Origin: Viscum album
Lineage: Eukaryota; Streptophyta; Magnoliopsida; Santalales; Viscaceae
NCBI GenBank assembly: GCA_963277665.1
Contig: OY728119.1
Location: forward strand, 316,468,206 to 316,532,205
Length of the DNA: 64,000 nt
Direction: 5' to 3'
This document shows positions 27,646 to 40,410 of the stretch, in pieces; position 1 is the stretch's first letter; each line of letters starts with the position of its first letter. The notes below the pieces were generated by a model. The model did no database searches and was not told the origin of the DNA. It saw only the letters and a list, made by a program, of their open reading frames with translations. The translations under genes and the position numbers were made by a program.

Positions 27646-29227
27646 GAGCGGTGAGGGGCACCTTAGGAAAAGATAGAACTATTATTTTATAATAAATTCA
27701 TATTCAGTTTATAATGGCTCCAAATATATTTATTTAGAGTATAAGGTGGTTATGGGTCAAAAAAAACTCAACCCATAGCTTTTATACCAGTTTGGGGCAC
27801 TTTATTGACATTATCTTTTAGTTTTAACTCTTAGTTAATTAGTTTGACATTTACATGTCTCTTTGTATTTTTATATTATATGGTTAATAAAAATAATATA
27901 AACATCCAATATAACCCCAACTGGTTAATTAATCATAAATATATCATTATATAAGTCTACTGGCCGAACCTAATATTTTTCGGAATAGAATATAAATTTT
28001 TTATATAATATTTGTTTTAAAAACTATTTTATGTCAATTTTGACACTATTTAATAATTGATTTTTGTTAAAGTCTTAAAAACTTTTTTAATTCAAAAAAA
28101 ATTCATTTTAGTAATAATAACATGTCATATTAACCAATAAAATTCGTGTATGTCATCAAAATATTCACATTATATTAATTTTAACATTTATAATACCAAT
28201 AATTTGATTCTTTCATTAATAAGGATTATACTTCATCATTATTGTGTCATAAATTAATTTAATTATTAAATGTCTAAAAATAATAAATAAAATACTATTA
28301 TTTAAGAAATAATTTTAGCTTTCTAATTAATATTTATAGTTTAAAATATAATGAATATAACCCTATGTAAAAATTCTTTTCCTAGAAGATATATGCTTAT
28401 TTCATTTTTGTAATTACTTTAACTGAATAAATATAAAGTGTCATTATCACATACAAGTGGCTCCATGGGGTCCCAAAATTGACTGAAAGATGCCCATTTT
28501 CGGAAATGTATCAACCAATATGGTTAGGAAACATTTTAGGGTAATTTTATATTATTATAATATTATTTGTTTACACTTATTTACAGAATTTACCCTTTAA
28601 CCATGGTAAATAAAATAATTACTGAAGTAATTATTCAAAATGTCTAAAAATAAAAGTTAACTATTTACACAATTTGGACCTCCTGATTCTAAATATGTAA
28701 TCCATTTTTCTAAATTCAAAACACATAAGTGGCAGAAATTAATTTAAAATTATTTCCCGTTGTCAAAACAAAAAACGCGTTTTTAAGAAATAATATCTAT
28801 CAAAAGATTTGCACTTGCTTATGTCCAGTTTAAATGTGAAATTATGTCCAATGAACAAAATTGGATTAAATGGTAAAAATATAATATAATTATACTTTAA
28901 AATTACTCAAATTCATAATTTATCACTATTAATTATTTTGATTAAAAAAGTTATTTTTAATTAAAATTTAGTAATTTTCACTATTCATCAAAATATGAAA
29001 GTTATCAAAAAAGTACCAAAAATTCACCCTAAGATAATTTCAATATTCCAAATCCAAAAATGAAGTCCATTTTTAAATATAAGATGTATAAAATTTCAGA
29101 AAATTGGTATTACTATTTATAATGGCTATTTTGATTGGTTGGGATGTGTTAGAGCTCGAAGTTGCGTACAACACACGCTACAATATTATTAAAAGAGAAT
29201 CATACCATGGAATCTTGGGGTTATACA

Positions 29228-29244
29228 TTCTCCCCTCCCTCAAA
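29228..29244 (-). promoter_or_regulatory. E2 polypurine tract
   Basis: The minus strand reads TTTGAGGGAGGGGAGAA directly upstream of the LTR start TGTATAACCCC. It is the plus-strand primer and fixes the inner edge of the left LTR. Confidence 0.75.
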
Positions 29245-29272
29245 TAAATTCATCCTCTAAATTTCTAGAATA

Positions 29273-32200
29273 TTACTGTATAAAAAGTCTTGGGTGGTTC
29301 TTCATCATAAGTTTCTCAGGTTCCCACGTGGCCTCTTCCATCTTATGGTTTCTCCAAAGAACTTTTACCAGATGAGTCGTCTGGTTTCTCATCACTTGTT
29401 CTCTGGTATAAAGAATCTGGATGGGCCCTTTGCAATAAGACAGATTGGGTTCCTGCTCTACTTACTCATAAGTGGGTACATGCATTGGGTCATGCATGTA
29501 TTTTCTCAGCAGTGATACGTGGAACACATCATGAACTTTGGAGAGATTTGGCGGCATTGCCAAACAATAAGCTACAACCCCAATTCGTTCTAGAATTTCA
29601 AAAGGTCTGTTGTACATGGGACTCAATTTACCTTTTTTATCAAAACTTATATCTACCTTCCTTGGAGATACCTTCAAGAAAACATGATCTCCTATCTGAA
29701 ATTACAAATCCTTCCTTCGATTATCAGCATAGCTCTTCTGCCTACTATGAGCTGCTTTGATATGGGTTTGGATTACCTCCACCTTTTCCATTGTTTTCTC
29801 AACAAGTTTTGGGCCAATAAGTTTTCTTTCACCAACATCATACCAACATGTTTGTGTGCGACATCTCTTTCCGTATAACACTTCATATGGTGCCATCTGA
29901 ATACATTAATTGAAGCAATTGTTATTGGAAAATTATTCCAGAGGTAAAAATTGACCCCACATACCCTGAAAGTCATGTGAGAAAGACCTCAACATGTCTT
30001 CAAAGGTTTGAATAGTTCGTTCCTATTTTCCATCGGTTTGGGGGTGGTAATCAGTGCTCAAATGAAGTTCAGTATCTAGGGATTTCTGAAGACTTTTCTA
30101 GAATCTTGATGTAAAATGTGGATCACGATAAGAAACAATCGATATGGGTATTCCATGAAGTCTCACAACTTCATTAATATAGAGTCTTTCTAGACGTTCA
30201 AGTGGTAAATCCACCCTTAAAGAAAGAAAATGTGATGACTTCGTAAGATGACCAACAATGACCCATATTTCATCGTTCTTTCTAGGAGTCTTTGGTAGTC
30301 CCATGAAAAACTCTATCGTAATATTATCCCATTTTCACTCAGGTACGGGAAGAGGTTTCCTGACTCCTCAAGGCTGTTTCATTCCAGCTTTCACTTGTTG
30401 AAAAACTATACATCTTGACACAAAATCAGAAATCTCCCTCTTCATGTTCTCCCACCATAAATGTTCCTTCAAATCACTATACATTTTGGTGATCCCAGTG
30501 TGTATATAGAAATTGGAACTATGATAATCATCCAACAATTCCCTTTTTAGATCAGGTATATCAGGAACACAATGTCTCTTCCCAAATTTCAAAATTCATT
30601 CTTCATACACAAATTCACTCAATCTCTCATCATTCACAGCTTTAATCTTCTTTATAAATTATTCATCATATCTCCGAGAACTCTTAATCCTTTCCAGTAA
30701 TGATGGTTTGGTAACCATATGAAAAAGTATGGATGTTTCACCTTCCATGGTTATTCCCATATCTTACTTTACTAGATCCATGAAAATTAGATCCCTTTCA
30801 ACTCTCATTTTTTCAAAAATCCAGGATCCTTTCTGATCAAAGTATCTTCCACCTTATTTTCCTTCCTCGGGTGGTAGTGTATCATGCAATCATAATCCTT
30901 GAGTAGTTCAAGCCATCACCATTGCCTCATGTTGAGTTCTTTCTGTGAGAAACTATACTTCAAACTTTTGTGATCAGTATATATCTCACATTTTTCACCA
31001 TAGAGATAATGTCTCCATATCTTAAAAGAAAATATTACAGCAGCTAACTCTGGATCATGAGTAGAATAGTTTTTCTCATGATTTTTCAGCTGCCGTGATG
31101 CATAGGCAATAACCCTATCATTCTGCATAAGGACAAAACCAAGTCATTTCTTTGAAGCATCAAAATAAATAACAAACCCATAATTCTCCGATTGTAGAGT
31201 CAATATAGAATCATTGAGTAATTTTATCTTATTTTCATCAAAACATTCATCACACTCTTTTGTCCAAAAAAATTTAACCCCTTTACGTGTGAGCTTCGTT
31301 AATGGGTTAGCCAATCAGGAAACATTCTGGGAGAAACGCCGATAATAACCTGCTAAACTAATAAAACTGTGTACCTCATTTATACTCTTCGGTGATGGCC
31401 ATTCTTGGATTGCCTTGGTCTTAGAAGGATCAATAGAGATTCCATCCTTAGAGACAATATGGCCAAGAAAAGAGATCTCCTGAATCCAAAACTCACACTT
31501 GTTAAACATCCCATATAATTCATGTCTTCTAAGAGTCTTCAGGATAATGCACAAGTGATTTTCATAATCTTCATAGATTTTGGAATATACCAATATATCA
31601 TCAATAAATACCACTACAAAATCATTGAGATATTTCTTGAAAACTTTGTTCATTAGATCCAAGAAAACAGAGGGATAATTAGTCTGCCCAAAAGGCATTA
31701 CTATAAACTCGTAATGCCCATACCTGGTTTGAAATGTTGTCTTCGTAATTTATTCCTTCTTCACACACAACTGATGGTATCCAGATCAAAGGTCAATCTT
31801 TGAAAAGTATTGAGCTCTACATAGTCGGTCAAATAAATCAACAATGCGAGGTAGGGGATACTTGTTCTTTATTATTATAGAATTGATTTCTTTGTAGTCG
31901 ATACATAACCTCATAGATCCATCTTTCTTCTTAACAAAAAGGACAGGGGATCCCCATATAGAAACACTAGGGCAAATAAATATCTTATTACTCAATTCCT
32001 CTAATTGTTTCATTCGTTCAACTAATTCCACAGTGGCCATTCTATAAGGGGTCTTCGATATAGACCTTGAACCAGGAATTAAATCAATGGAAAACTCAAT
32101 TTCTAATTCTGGAGGATGTCCAGGTAAATCTTTCGAAAACACATTTACATATTCTTTCACAATAGGTACATCCTCTATTTAAAAATTAATTTCCTCACCC

Positions 32201-32775
32201 ATAGTTATTTCATTCTCTTCCTCCCCAACAATTGAATTTAGTTGAGCTACTAGGGGTGGATCTAGATAAGAATTGGGTGGTGACAATTCTTCTCTAAAGA
32301 TAAGGTGTTCTTTATCATCATCATCATGAATTGTAAGATCCTTCTTATTATAATAAATAGCTGCATCATGGTCTGAAAGCCAATCCATACTGAGGATTAT
32401 ATCAAATTCAATCATGGGTATGACGATGATATCAACAGATACATAACATTAATATGCCCTAATGGAAACTGATTCATAGAACTTTGTAGCAATGATACTT
32501 CCCTTAGGAGATTTTATTGGAAACTCCCATGTTAAATCAAATTAGAAATATCTAATTTTCTTAGAAAACTGGGAAGATATGAAACAATGCAATGATCTAG
32601 AATCAAATAAAGAATTTTCTAAACTTGAGGAAACCATTAAATTACCTCCCACTACATCTTTCAGAGCTTCTACCTCAGCAGTAGTAATAGCATAAGCTTG
32701 CCCTTGATCCCTTGGCCTTTTCTGAGGTAAGTTCCCTTGACGCTTAGGACATTCATTTGAATAATTTCTCATCTC
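29273..32775 (-). pseudogene. E2 pol (protease to chromodomain), disrupted
   Basis: Protease has LFDSRS near 32600 in place of DSG. RT runs 32160-31315 with [17 protein letters not shown] and catalytic FIDDILVY near 31600. RNase H keeps the DHKSL motif (31128-30916). Integrase keeps VSRCIVFQQVKA (second zinc Cys changed to Phe), [11 protein letters not shown] and the Glu of an ERTIQT motif. A chromodomain ends the protein (RNQTTHLVKVLWRNHKMEEA), with stop at 29273-29275. Protease, RT and RNase H share one frame; integrase and chromodomain lie in another, so a frameshift sits near 30600-30900. Several in-frame stops are present. It is better preserved than E1, in line with its later insertion. 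Confidence 0.88.
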
Positions 32776-33737
32776 CCTACAATTGTAGCATTGAACATCA
32801 GTTGATTCTTTCTTCCCCTTGTAATCATGAGCTTGCTGGGCTTTTCACCACACTTGTAATAGACTCCCATTCCCTTCAAGAAAATACGAGGGTGTTTCTT
32901 CCCACATTTACTACAGGATGGATATTAAACGTTTCACTTCTTCCCCTTATTTCTATTCCTAGTGTGATCATGAGATCTATTCTTCTCTTGCTTTTCTTTA
33001 AAGTCGTAAGACTTAGAGAATTCCTTTTCTGTCTTGATAGCACATGAGACAATATCTTCGTACAATGAGAAGGATTGTGAGACTAATGCTCGACGGAGAA
33101 ACAGTTTTAACCCATCAAAGAAATGATTAATCTTACTTCTTGGGTTATGTATATAATTTGCATCAGGCCTCTCTAACCATGTAAAGTTAGCCCCATACAT
33201 TGTGACATTTTCATCCTCCTTTTGTCTCAGACTCAGAAATTGCCTATCCATATCTGCTCGATGGTCACAAGGAAAGTATTTTTCTAAGAAAAGCTCTTTG
33301 AACTCCCTCCACTCTATATTTGATACTTTATCATCTTCCTTCGTGTTTTGAATCAATGAACACCATTGATCAGCATCTCCAGTGAGGCTGTAAACTGCCA
33401 TGATAACTTTTTCCCTATCGCTACTCCCCAAGGCATGGGATATCTTCCCTAAGTAATTTATCCATTTCTCAGCTACTACTGGATTTGTACCCCCATTGAA
33501 TGTTCGTGGTTGTTTCCTCATGAAGCAATCTAACATTGATCCTCCACGCTGTGGATCTCGGTGCTATATATGGGTAAGGTTATTATTCATAACCTGAGTG
33601 AGTTGTCCTAGTACGGTGATTAGTATATCAACAACAGTTGCATCACCAGCTCCACTATAATTATCTTGAGTAGGAGGGAAATCCCTACATGGAGTGCATT
33701 CATTGATATGGCTTCCATTTCTTCCACTAGACGCCAA
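32776..33737 (-). pseudogene. E2 gag, disrupted
   Basis: The best preserved part is 33536-32934 (200 codons), from MLDCFMRKQPRTFNGGTNP through AEKWINYL, a capsid core and DENVTMYGANFTWLERPD, to a basic tail (KEKQEKNRSHDHTRNRNKGKK). The original start aligned with the E1 gag ATG has become TTG (33737). A stop lies between the start region and the long frame, and a frameshift near 32800-32930 separates it from the knuckle and protease frame. One partial zinc knuckle (CYNCREMRNYSNEC) remains around 32795-32755, with Asn in place of the His. It would have formed the particle shell and bound RNA. Confidence 0.85.
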
Positions 33738-34224
33738 TTCTAAACAATGGCATAAACTAGATTAGTTTATGAATCACCATACATAAATCCAAACTTGTAA
33801 AACACTTAACCTAAATTGAACAGTTTGTTGATATAATCCACAATCATAAAAATGTTTTATTTAAGGAAGTATATACTCATAAACCCTTTATAATGGTTTG
33901 TAAAGAAAATGAGAATTATCTGAAGCATATCCCCTGGGAGTGTTGTAACCAAGAGTGCAATAAGGCCCTTTGTCGTGCACCAGTCCCTGTTCGAGTATAT
34001 CTCAAAGTGGTGTTTTCGGGTTTTACCCCTAGGTACATCTATGCCAAAGCCGCCTCTACCTTCTTGTATCCATACATGGATATATTTCTCTAAAAACTCA
34101 CAAAATCTCTACAATACAAAAATTCTAAGAAGTTCATCTATACTAATCCTCAAAGTCCATCTTAGGTCTATGATCTCTAATTATATTTTATCTAAATCTC
34201 GCTTCCAAGGTTTGTACTAAACTT

Positions 34225-34237
34225 CCTCCGATACCAA
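34225..34237 (-). promoter_or_regulatory. E2 primer-binding site
   Basis: The minus strand reads TTGGTATCGGAGG, one base from the tRNA-iMet form TTGGTATCAGAGG, and abuts the right-hand LTR. It confirms minus orientation. Confidence 0.75.
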
Positions 34238-34238
34238 C

Positions 34239-35449
34239 AGTAACACCCCGACCCTAGTTACCAAGAGTCAGTGCATTATTACATAACATTGTCATGATCA
34301 CAAAAGATCATGTCTAAAAAGACCGATTAGTTTAGTGGCCTTGGAATCACTAGATGCATTCATAATTCTTACATTACATCATAAAATGAAAACTACAACA
34401 ACATAGTCTCCATAGTCCAAACTCATATCCCCTCAGACTATCCCTGAAGGTCAGTCAAAAAATAATTCTTCACATCCTAGGAATAATAAAACATAGAAAG
34501 GGTTGAGCTCAAATGCTCAGTAAGGATAACAATATGGCGGAAAATTTCATAAATAAGCATAAAAATTTAAGGCAATGTATAACTAAAACAAAAGCCTTTT
34601 AAACTTGAACTTCAGCATAATATGGAAAACATAAAATGAAATAATGAAATTTACTTATTCACATGAATATTCTACTATATGAATAATCACATGAAACATC
34701 AATAACCACTTTCATAATGATGGAATGCATAAGGCCAGACTATCATAACCACATAGTCAAGGCCTTGTGCCAGGACTGCAAATAAGATTTTGTCAAGGCC
34801 TTGGGCCAAGACACTAGTTTCTCTCATGATACCTACCGATGCATCGAGGAGCTATAGCAGGATCCACCCATCACTTATTAAGTCCAATGCATTCCTCATA
34901 TGAACATGTTTAAACCTAACATAAACATTCGTATTAAAACTAGCATGTGAAATGTCAATACATTCTCCATAAACCATGAATGGTATAAAAATAACACATC
35001 CCCAGTAAAACATATCACAAAACCTTCAATATAATATGTAAGTTTTGTATCATAAGAAATTAACTTCAAATAAGCTTAAAATCCATCAATGGATGTTGAC
35101 ATAGATGAAAACAAAACTATTTGAGAGAAATATCGCTTTTTTGAAAATCATTTAAAAGTCACATAATTATAAAAGTAAAAATTTACTATGAAAATATTCT
35201 TATAAGATTTTAATGAAATCTTTGACAATTTTATAATAGCGGAAAATAGCTTCACCCACCGTATAAGTTAAAAAAAAGAAATTCTTACCTTAATTCTATC
35301 AAAAGGTTAAAAAGGACCTTGTTTGGAAAACGACGGAATGATTCCTTTGTAAACATCTTATAAAAAGTAAAACAAGGGTATAAATGACTTTAACTCATAG
35401 TATATAAAATAGTAAAAATTATTTTAAATACATTTTTAAGAAACATGAA
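34239..35449 (-). repeat. E2 right LTR (its 5' LTR), first part
   Basis: The start has decayed from TGTAACACCCC to AGTAACACCCC. It aligns base for base with 25453-26663 until the E3 terminus. The last five bases, ATGAA (35445-35449), form one half of E3's target-site duplication. Confidence 0.88.
35445..35449. repeat. Target-site duplication of E3, left half
   Basis: ATGAA here faces ATGGA at 63471-63475. The uninterrupted sister LTR has ATGGA (26659-26663), so the left copy has changed one base since insertion. Confidence 0.8.
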
Positions 35450-36887
35450 TGTAACACCCAAGACTTTTATGTTATATAAATCATCAAAGTAATCTTTTTC
35501 TACACACAACACATGATTGGCTTGCTTTACACAAAATCACGACCTTCCTCGATAGCTTGCATCGTACGCAATACCGAGTTTCACTAAACAATGATATGCT
35601 AATAAAATATTATTAAAACTAGCCGTTATGAATAGTAATAAACACTTTTTGAAATTTTATAAATTTTATTTTTCAAAATGGACTTCTTTTTTTGATTCGG
35701 AATATCGAAAATATCCTAGGGTGAAATTTTGGTATTTTTCTAAAAACTTTCAATTTTTGATGAATAGTGAAACCACTAAGTGGTAGTTAAAAAACTGAAT
35801 TTTTCATAAAACATAATTTTACCACTTCTGTAAGTGGAATTTCAAAAATCCAAGAGATACGGTTGATGTCAGTAAGTAAAATGTGGTTCAATGAGATGAA
35901 AATAATTTTTTGGTGAATAGTAACTTTTTACTTTTTTACCATGGTTAAAAGTAAATAGGGTAATTAAGGGTAAAAATGATATTATTATTACCCTAACACA
36001 TGTCCAAATTCTATTGGAAAAGTTTAATTCGACACAAAACAACCTTAGGAATAAAATATGACCAGTTAGGCCCACTTGGATTAGATTAGGACATTTATTA
36101 TTAATTTATTTAAAGAAGGGTTAAAATAGTTAAAATCAAAGTTTAATAAGTAAAGCATTTTTAATATGGGGTTATACATAATATAAATTCGACTATAAAT
36201 ATTCATTAGAAAGTTAAAAAGATTTCCTACATAATGGTATTTTATTTGTAATTTTTAGACATTAAATAAGTTAATTTATTTATGCCACAAAGATGATGGA
36301 GTAATTATCTTATTAATGAAATATTGACAAAATTGATGTTATAAACACCAAAATAAATGTAGTTTGAGACTTTTTATGAATTCGACTAATTTTATAGATC
36401 AATATTACATGTTAGTATTGATTTAAGTAACGTTTTTCTAACTAATCATTTTGTTATGATTTTCAAAAAAATAAATCACTAAATAGTGTCAAAATTGACA
36501 TAAAATAGTTTTTTAAAAAAATATTATATTAGTAATTGTTATTTTATTCGTAAAAATCTAAGGTTCTGACAAATTACTTAGATAAGGTTATATATATTAA
36601 TAATAAACCACTTTGGGTTCTTTTGGCAGCTTATAGTAAGTTTATCAACCATTTAGTATAAGAACACAAGAAGACACTGTAAAAGTAAAATTATTTAACT
36701 TAATGATAAATATAAATGATAAGGTTAAAATAGGAACCTAAACTTGTATAAATTCTATTGGATGAGATTATTTCGACCCATCCCCACCTTAGATTATAAA
36801 TAAATCAATTTGGAGCTATTTAAAACCGAACATGACTTTATAATAAAATAATATATTTAGTTATTCCAAAGGTTCTCCTCTCCTCCC

Positions 36888-36898
36888 TTATAAAAAGG
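36888..36898 (+). promoter_or_regulatory. E3 5' LTR TATA box
   Basis: TTATAAAAAGG preceded by the pyrimidine-rich CTCCTCTCCTCC. It is repeated at 45263-45273 in the 3' LTR and conserved in position in E1 and E2. Confidence 0.65.
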
Positions 36899-37230
36899 TA
36901 CCTCCTCCCTCTCTTCCTCACACCACTTTGAGCCTTCAAGCTCGGCCAACCCCTGATACTTTCTCATCTCCACTTCCGTAGAGACATCCTAGAGGTCCTG
37001 TTCGTCTTCAAATACCAATTGTAGTGCTCTAAAAGGAGGTCTCAAAGAAGCACTTCAAAGAAGAGGTAATGTCTGTTACCGATTCTTTCATCTTTATTTC
37101 TTCTTCCACTTCTTCTTCTTTAGTTGTTTCATTATGAAGTAATAACATCAGTATCACTCATATACTGATATGTTATTAAAAGTATGAAACAACTCTATTT
37201 CACAATCTATCCATCCTATGGAAAAAGAAA

Positions 37231-37462
37231 TCACCGCGCATGCGTACGTACGGAATACCGTCTCCACGCCATGGTGTAATCTATTTTCCACCACCACCTT
37301 ACTTGGATGCGTATAATGGCATAAATAATGACTATATATGACTATAGTAAAGTGATATTGATTCTGAAATAGTATACATACACTCCAATACAATTCCACG
37401 ATCATGGGAACGATATCATCGTTCGTGCATACATACGGAATATCGTCTCCACAATGTGATGC
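37231..37462 (+). repeat. E3 5' LTR paired CpG modules (two copies)
   Basis: Copy one (37231-37277) contains GCGTACGTACGG, ATACCGTCTCCACG and CATGGTG. Copy two (37420-37462) contains CGTGCATACATACGG and TATCGTCTCCAC. In each, an inner ACGG/CCGT-type stem and an outer CACC/GGTG- or CGTG/CACG-type stem can form, making imperfect hairpins. Confidence 0.6.
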
Positions 37463-39079
37463 GACTCGTTCTACATGATTTTCATTGCATAATGATTACA
37501 TAAATGAATTGATTGAATAAATATGATATATATTACACTAATACCATTCTGGAAATGAGGTATCTATAAACTAAAAAGAAAAATAAGAATTTATTCGACA
37601 AGACATGCATTAGAACAAAAAGTAATAAACACCTGAATAACAAGTAGTAATGAAATATTACTAATAAGAAGCAAAGAATATGACCATATATGATATCATA
37701 AAAATACGTATGATTTTGTAATAAGTCAATAACATTATATAAGTCATTATAAAGGAGGTTCGGACATGTACAAAGCATATCGGACCTAAGGTAAGGGAAA
37801 TATCACAATCTCATTTTTATCCGAGATTGTTTATACTTTGGTATTTACTGGGGTGTATTTTATCATCCACATCCATGTTTCCTCAATATGTAATATTATT
37901 TCCATTCACCTACAATTTTTTAAATCCAATTTTACCCTTCGGTGAGTTTTTATTAAAGGATATAAAAGGAATCTTTTGTCGTTTTTCCTACGAGGTACTT
38001 TTTGACTTTTCCGACAAAAGTACGAAGAATGTTTTTTTCACTTATACAGCATGAATGGATTTTTAAAACATTATTTCCAAGAAGCTTCCTTTACATGTTT
38101 TCAAGTTTCTTTTTAATCAACTTATTTTAGTTTAAAATTTTATGAAATGTTAAGAAAGGAAAATGTTTTTGAAGTAGAAAGGATATTTTCCTCAAGAATG
38201 GAGTTCAAGTGTTTTATCAAAATTATTTTCCATCTAAGATAATATAGGGTTCTGTTTCTATCCCTATTATTACATTTACTTGATTATGTTGTGATGGAAA
38301 TATTTTTATGAATTCCTTTATCTTATATGAATTGTTTTATGATGTCATGATGTTTAAGATTCCCATTTTTATTACATGGGTTATGCCATGATGTATGATT
38401 TATGATTTTGTGGAACACATAAGAATGGTATCATTATGAGATGGGTGGGACCTATATCTCCCTCCAATGCATTGGGTAAAGACATTATATCTCATGAGAT
38501 AGAGATGGCTGGAACGGTAGGTTATACCGGTTCAGTGAAACAGGACTGAAATGAGGAGTGAACTCAGTTCAGAAATGGAATTTGTCCACTAAGATATTCT
38601 TGGAAATTATTCTTGACTAATAAGAAATGATTTTCTATGATTATGTGTGTATGCCACAAAGTTTCATGTTTTAAGTTATGATTATTGGGATTACATTTCA
38701 CTACTATGATTTATCCCATGTTATGAGATTATGATCTCTTTTGCAGGTTAAGATTTTCAAAAGTTATGTGCTTATGTATATGATGTGATGGATATTTCTT
38801 TTTTTTACCCTGACTGAGCATTTGAGCTCACCCTTTTGTATGTTTTATTTCCCCAGGTCAGGAAGAAGGTTATTAAGTATAATATGCCAAAAAGGGACAC
38901 TAGATATGATGAAATAAATGGGAGGCAAAGTAGAAGCTTTATGAACCAGTTGTTTATGCTTTCCAGTTTCTAAAGACACTATACATATACAGTTCTTTCA
39001 TGGTTTTGTTATATGTTGTAATAAGTGTGCTTCAATTTTGAAGTAATAAAAATGTATGTAAAGTATGGGTCGTTATAGT

Positions 39080-39090
39080 TGGTATCAGAG
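39080..39090 (+). promoter_or_regulatory. E3 primer-binding site (tRNA-iMet)
   Basis: TGGTATCAGAG, a perfect match to the initiator tRNA-Met primer site, begins two bases after the LTR end. Confidence 0.85.
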
Positions 39091-39299
39091 GAAAGGTATA
39101 GTCAACCTTTGGAAACTAGGATGTGAAAGCCTTAGTAAGAACCCTAAGGATAAGTCTAAGCATAGAAGACAATATTAGTGTTTTAGAAATGGCCATGAAT
39201 AACGTAGGATAAGACCTTAAGTATGAAATTTTATTCTTGATTATGTGGTTTTCCTATTATAATTAGTGTTGCTCACACTATTATTCCTGGTTTTAGTCA

Positions 39300-40410
39300 A
39301 TGGCTGGAACCCGAAGGAACCGTGTTAATGCGGAATGCAACGGGCAATGCAATGATTGTCCCCCTGAGAAACCAAACATTATGGGACCTGGAATGCAAAA
39401 TCTTTTAGCCTTTATCACACAACTTTCTCAAGCTATGAATCATGAATGACTTCAAAATGAGGAAAGGAAGGAGCAACATTCTGTAGAATCCTTCATAAGA
39501 CAGCGTCCACCTTCATTCAGCGGGTCTACTGATTCATTAGTTGTTGAACAATGGATTAGTACTATTGAAAAGATATTTTCAGTTCTTCAATGTTCTGAGC
39601 ATGATAAAGTCATCTTAGCAGGGTATCGTTTGGAAGGTGATGGTGATCAATTGTGGAATCATATTAAGAATACGAGGCAAAGGGATGAAATTGAGTCCAT
39701 GGAATGGGACAAGTTCAAGAACTTATTTTTCAATAAGTACATCCCTCATATTCTCCGAACAAAGATGGAGAAAGAGTTTCTTGAACTGAAGCAAAAGGAT
39801 GATAAATCTGTTGGTACCTATGAAGTAAATTTTACAAGACATTCAAGGTACGCTTCTGGTATTATTATCCAACCTGAGAGTAAGATCGATCGATTCTTTA
39901 GTGGCTTAAAACCAAGTCTTCGAAGGGCCTTAGCCATAAGGGACTTCAATAGCTACAAGGAAATCCTTTGATGTGCTCTCAAAGTTGAGATGGAGATTGG
40001 AGTAACCCATCAGTCATATGGGTTTGATAAGAAGAGGAAAATGGAATTCAAAGGAAAATATAAAGAGCACACTGAAAAGAAGATGAGCTTTCCCTTATGC
40101 TCAAAGTGTGGAAAGAAAAATGGAGGGAGTTTTCTTAAAGGGACAAGTAAATGTTTCAAATGTGGAAAAGAAGGTCATCGGGCATTTGAATGCCACGATG
40201 ATGGGAAGAAGATGTCTAATGGTGAAAACAAGGGAAGGGATACACAGAATGAAACTACTACACTTCAATGTTTCAAGTGCAAGGAGATGGCACATTATGC
40301 CAATAAATGCCTTAATCCAAGGGTTGATGATTATGGTCTACGTCAACAAAATCTTAAGGCTAAATACAAAGGAAAGTCACATGCAATTTCTATCTACGAT
40401 GTGGATTATG
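39300..40410 (+). pseudogene. E3 gag, two in-frame stops
   Basis: Starts at ATG 39300 (MAGTRRNRVN). A TGA follows residue 49 (MNHE) and another TGA follows FNSYKEIL at 39969-39971; the frame otherwise stays open into pol. The capsid region includes VEQWISTIEKIFSVLQCSEH and DRFFSGLKPSLRRAL. The nucleocapsid is well kept, with two CX2CX4HX4C knuckles at 40152-40193 (CFKCGKEGHRAFEC) and 40269-40310 (CFKCKEMAHYANKC), and a half knuckle before them. Gag assembles the particle and packages element RNA. It has no frameshift relative to protease, so gag and pol were one polyprotein. Confidence 0.9.

Larger units (their letters stand above)
25453..29227 (-). repeat. E2 left LTR (its 3' LTR), intact
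   Basis: 3775 bp. Plus-strand ends are TGTAACTCCCC and ...GGGGTTATACA. It pairs with 34239-35449 plus 63471-64000, for example the block at 25480-25600 against 34270-34390 and 26660-27120 against 63470-63930. On the minus strand it has a TATA box near 27640 and the two CpG modules at 27069-27110 and 27257-27300. Short open frames inside (26066-26284, 27309-27500) are not genes. Confidence 0.88.
35450..39077 (+). repeat. E3 5' LTR
   Basis: 3628 bp, closely matching the 3' LTR over its whole length. It has a TATA box at 36888, CpG modules at 37231 and 37420, and the end GGGTCGTTATA. The small open frames at 37533-37778 and 37827-38054 recur in the 3' LTR only because the LTR is duplicated. Confidence 0.93.

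Noticed and set aside
37533..37778. 81-codon hydrophobic minus-strand frame, repeated at 45909-46154
   Set aside because: Its apparent conservation is explained by the two LTRs of E3 being copies of each other.
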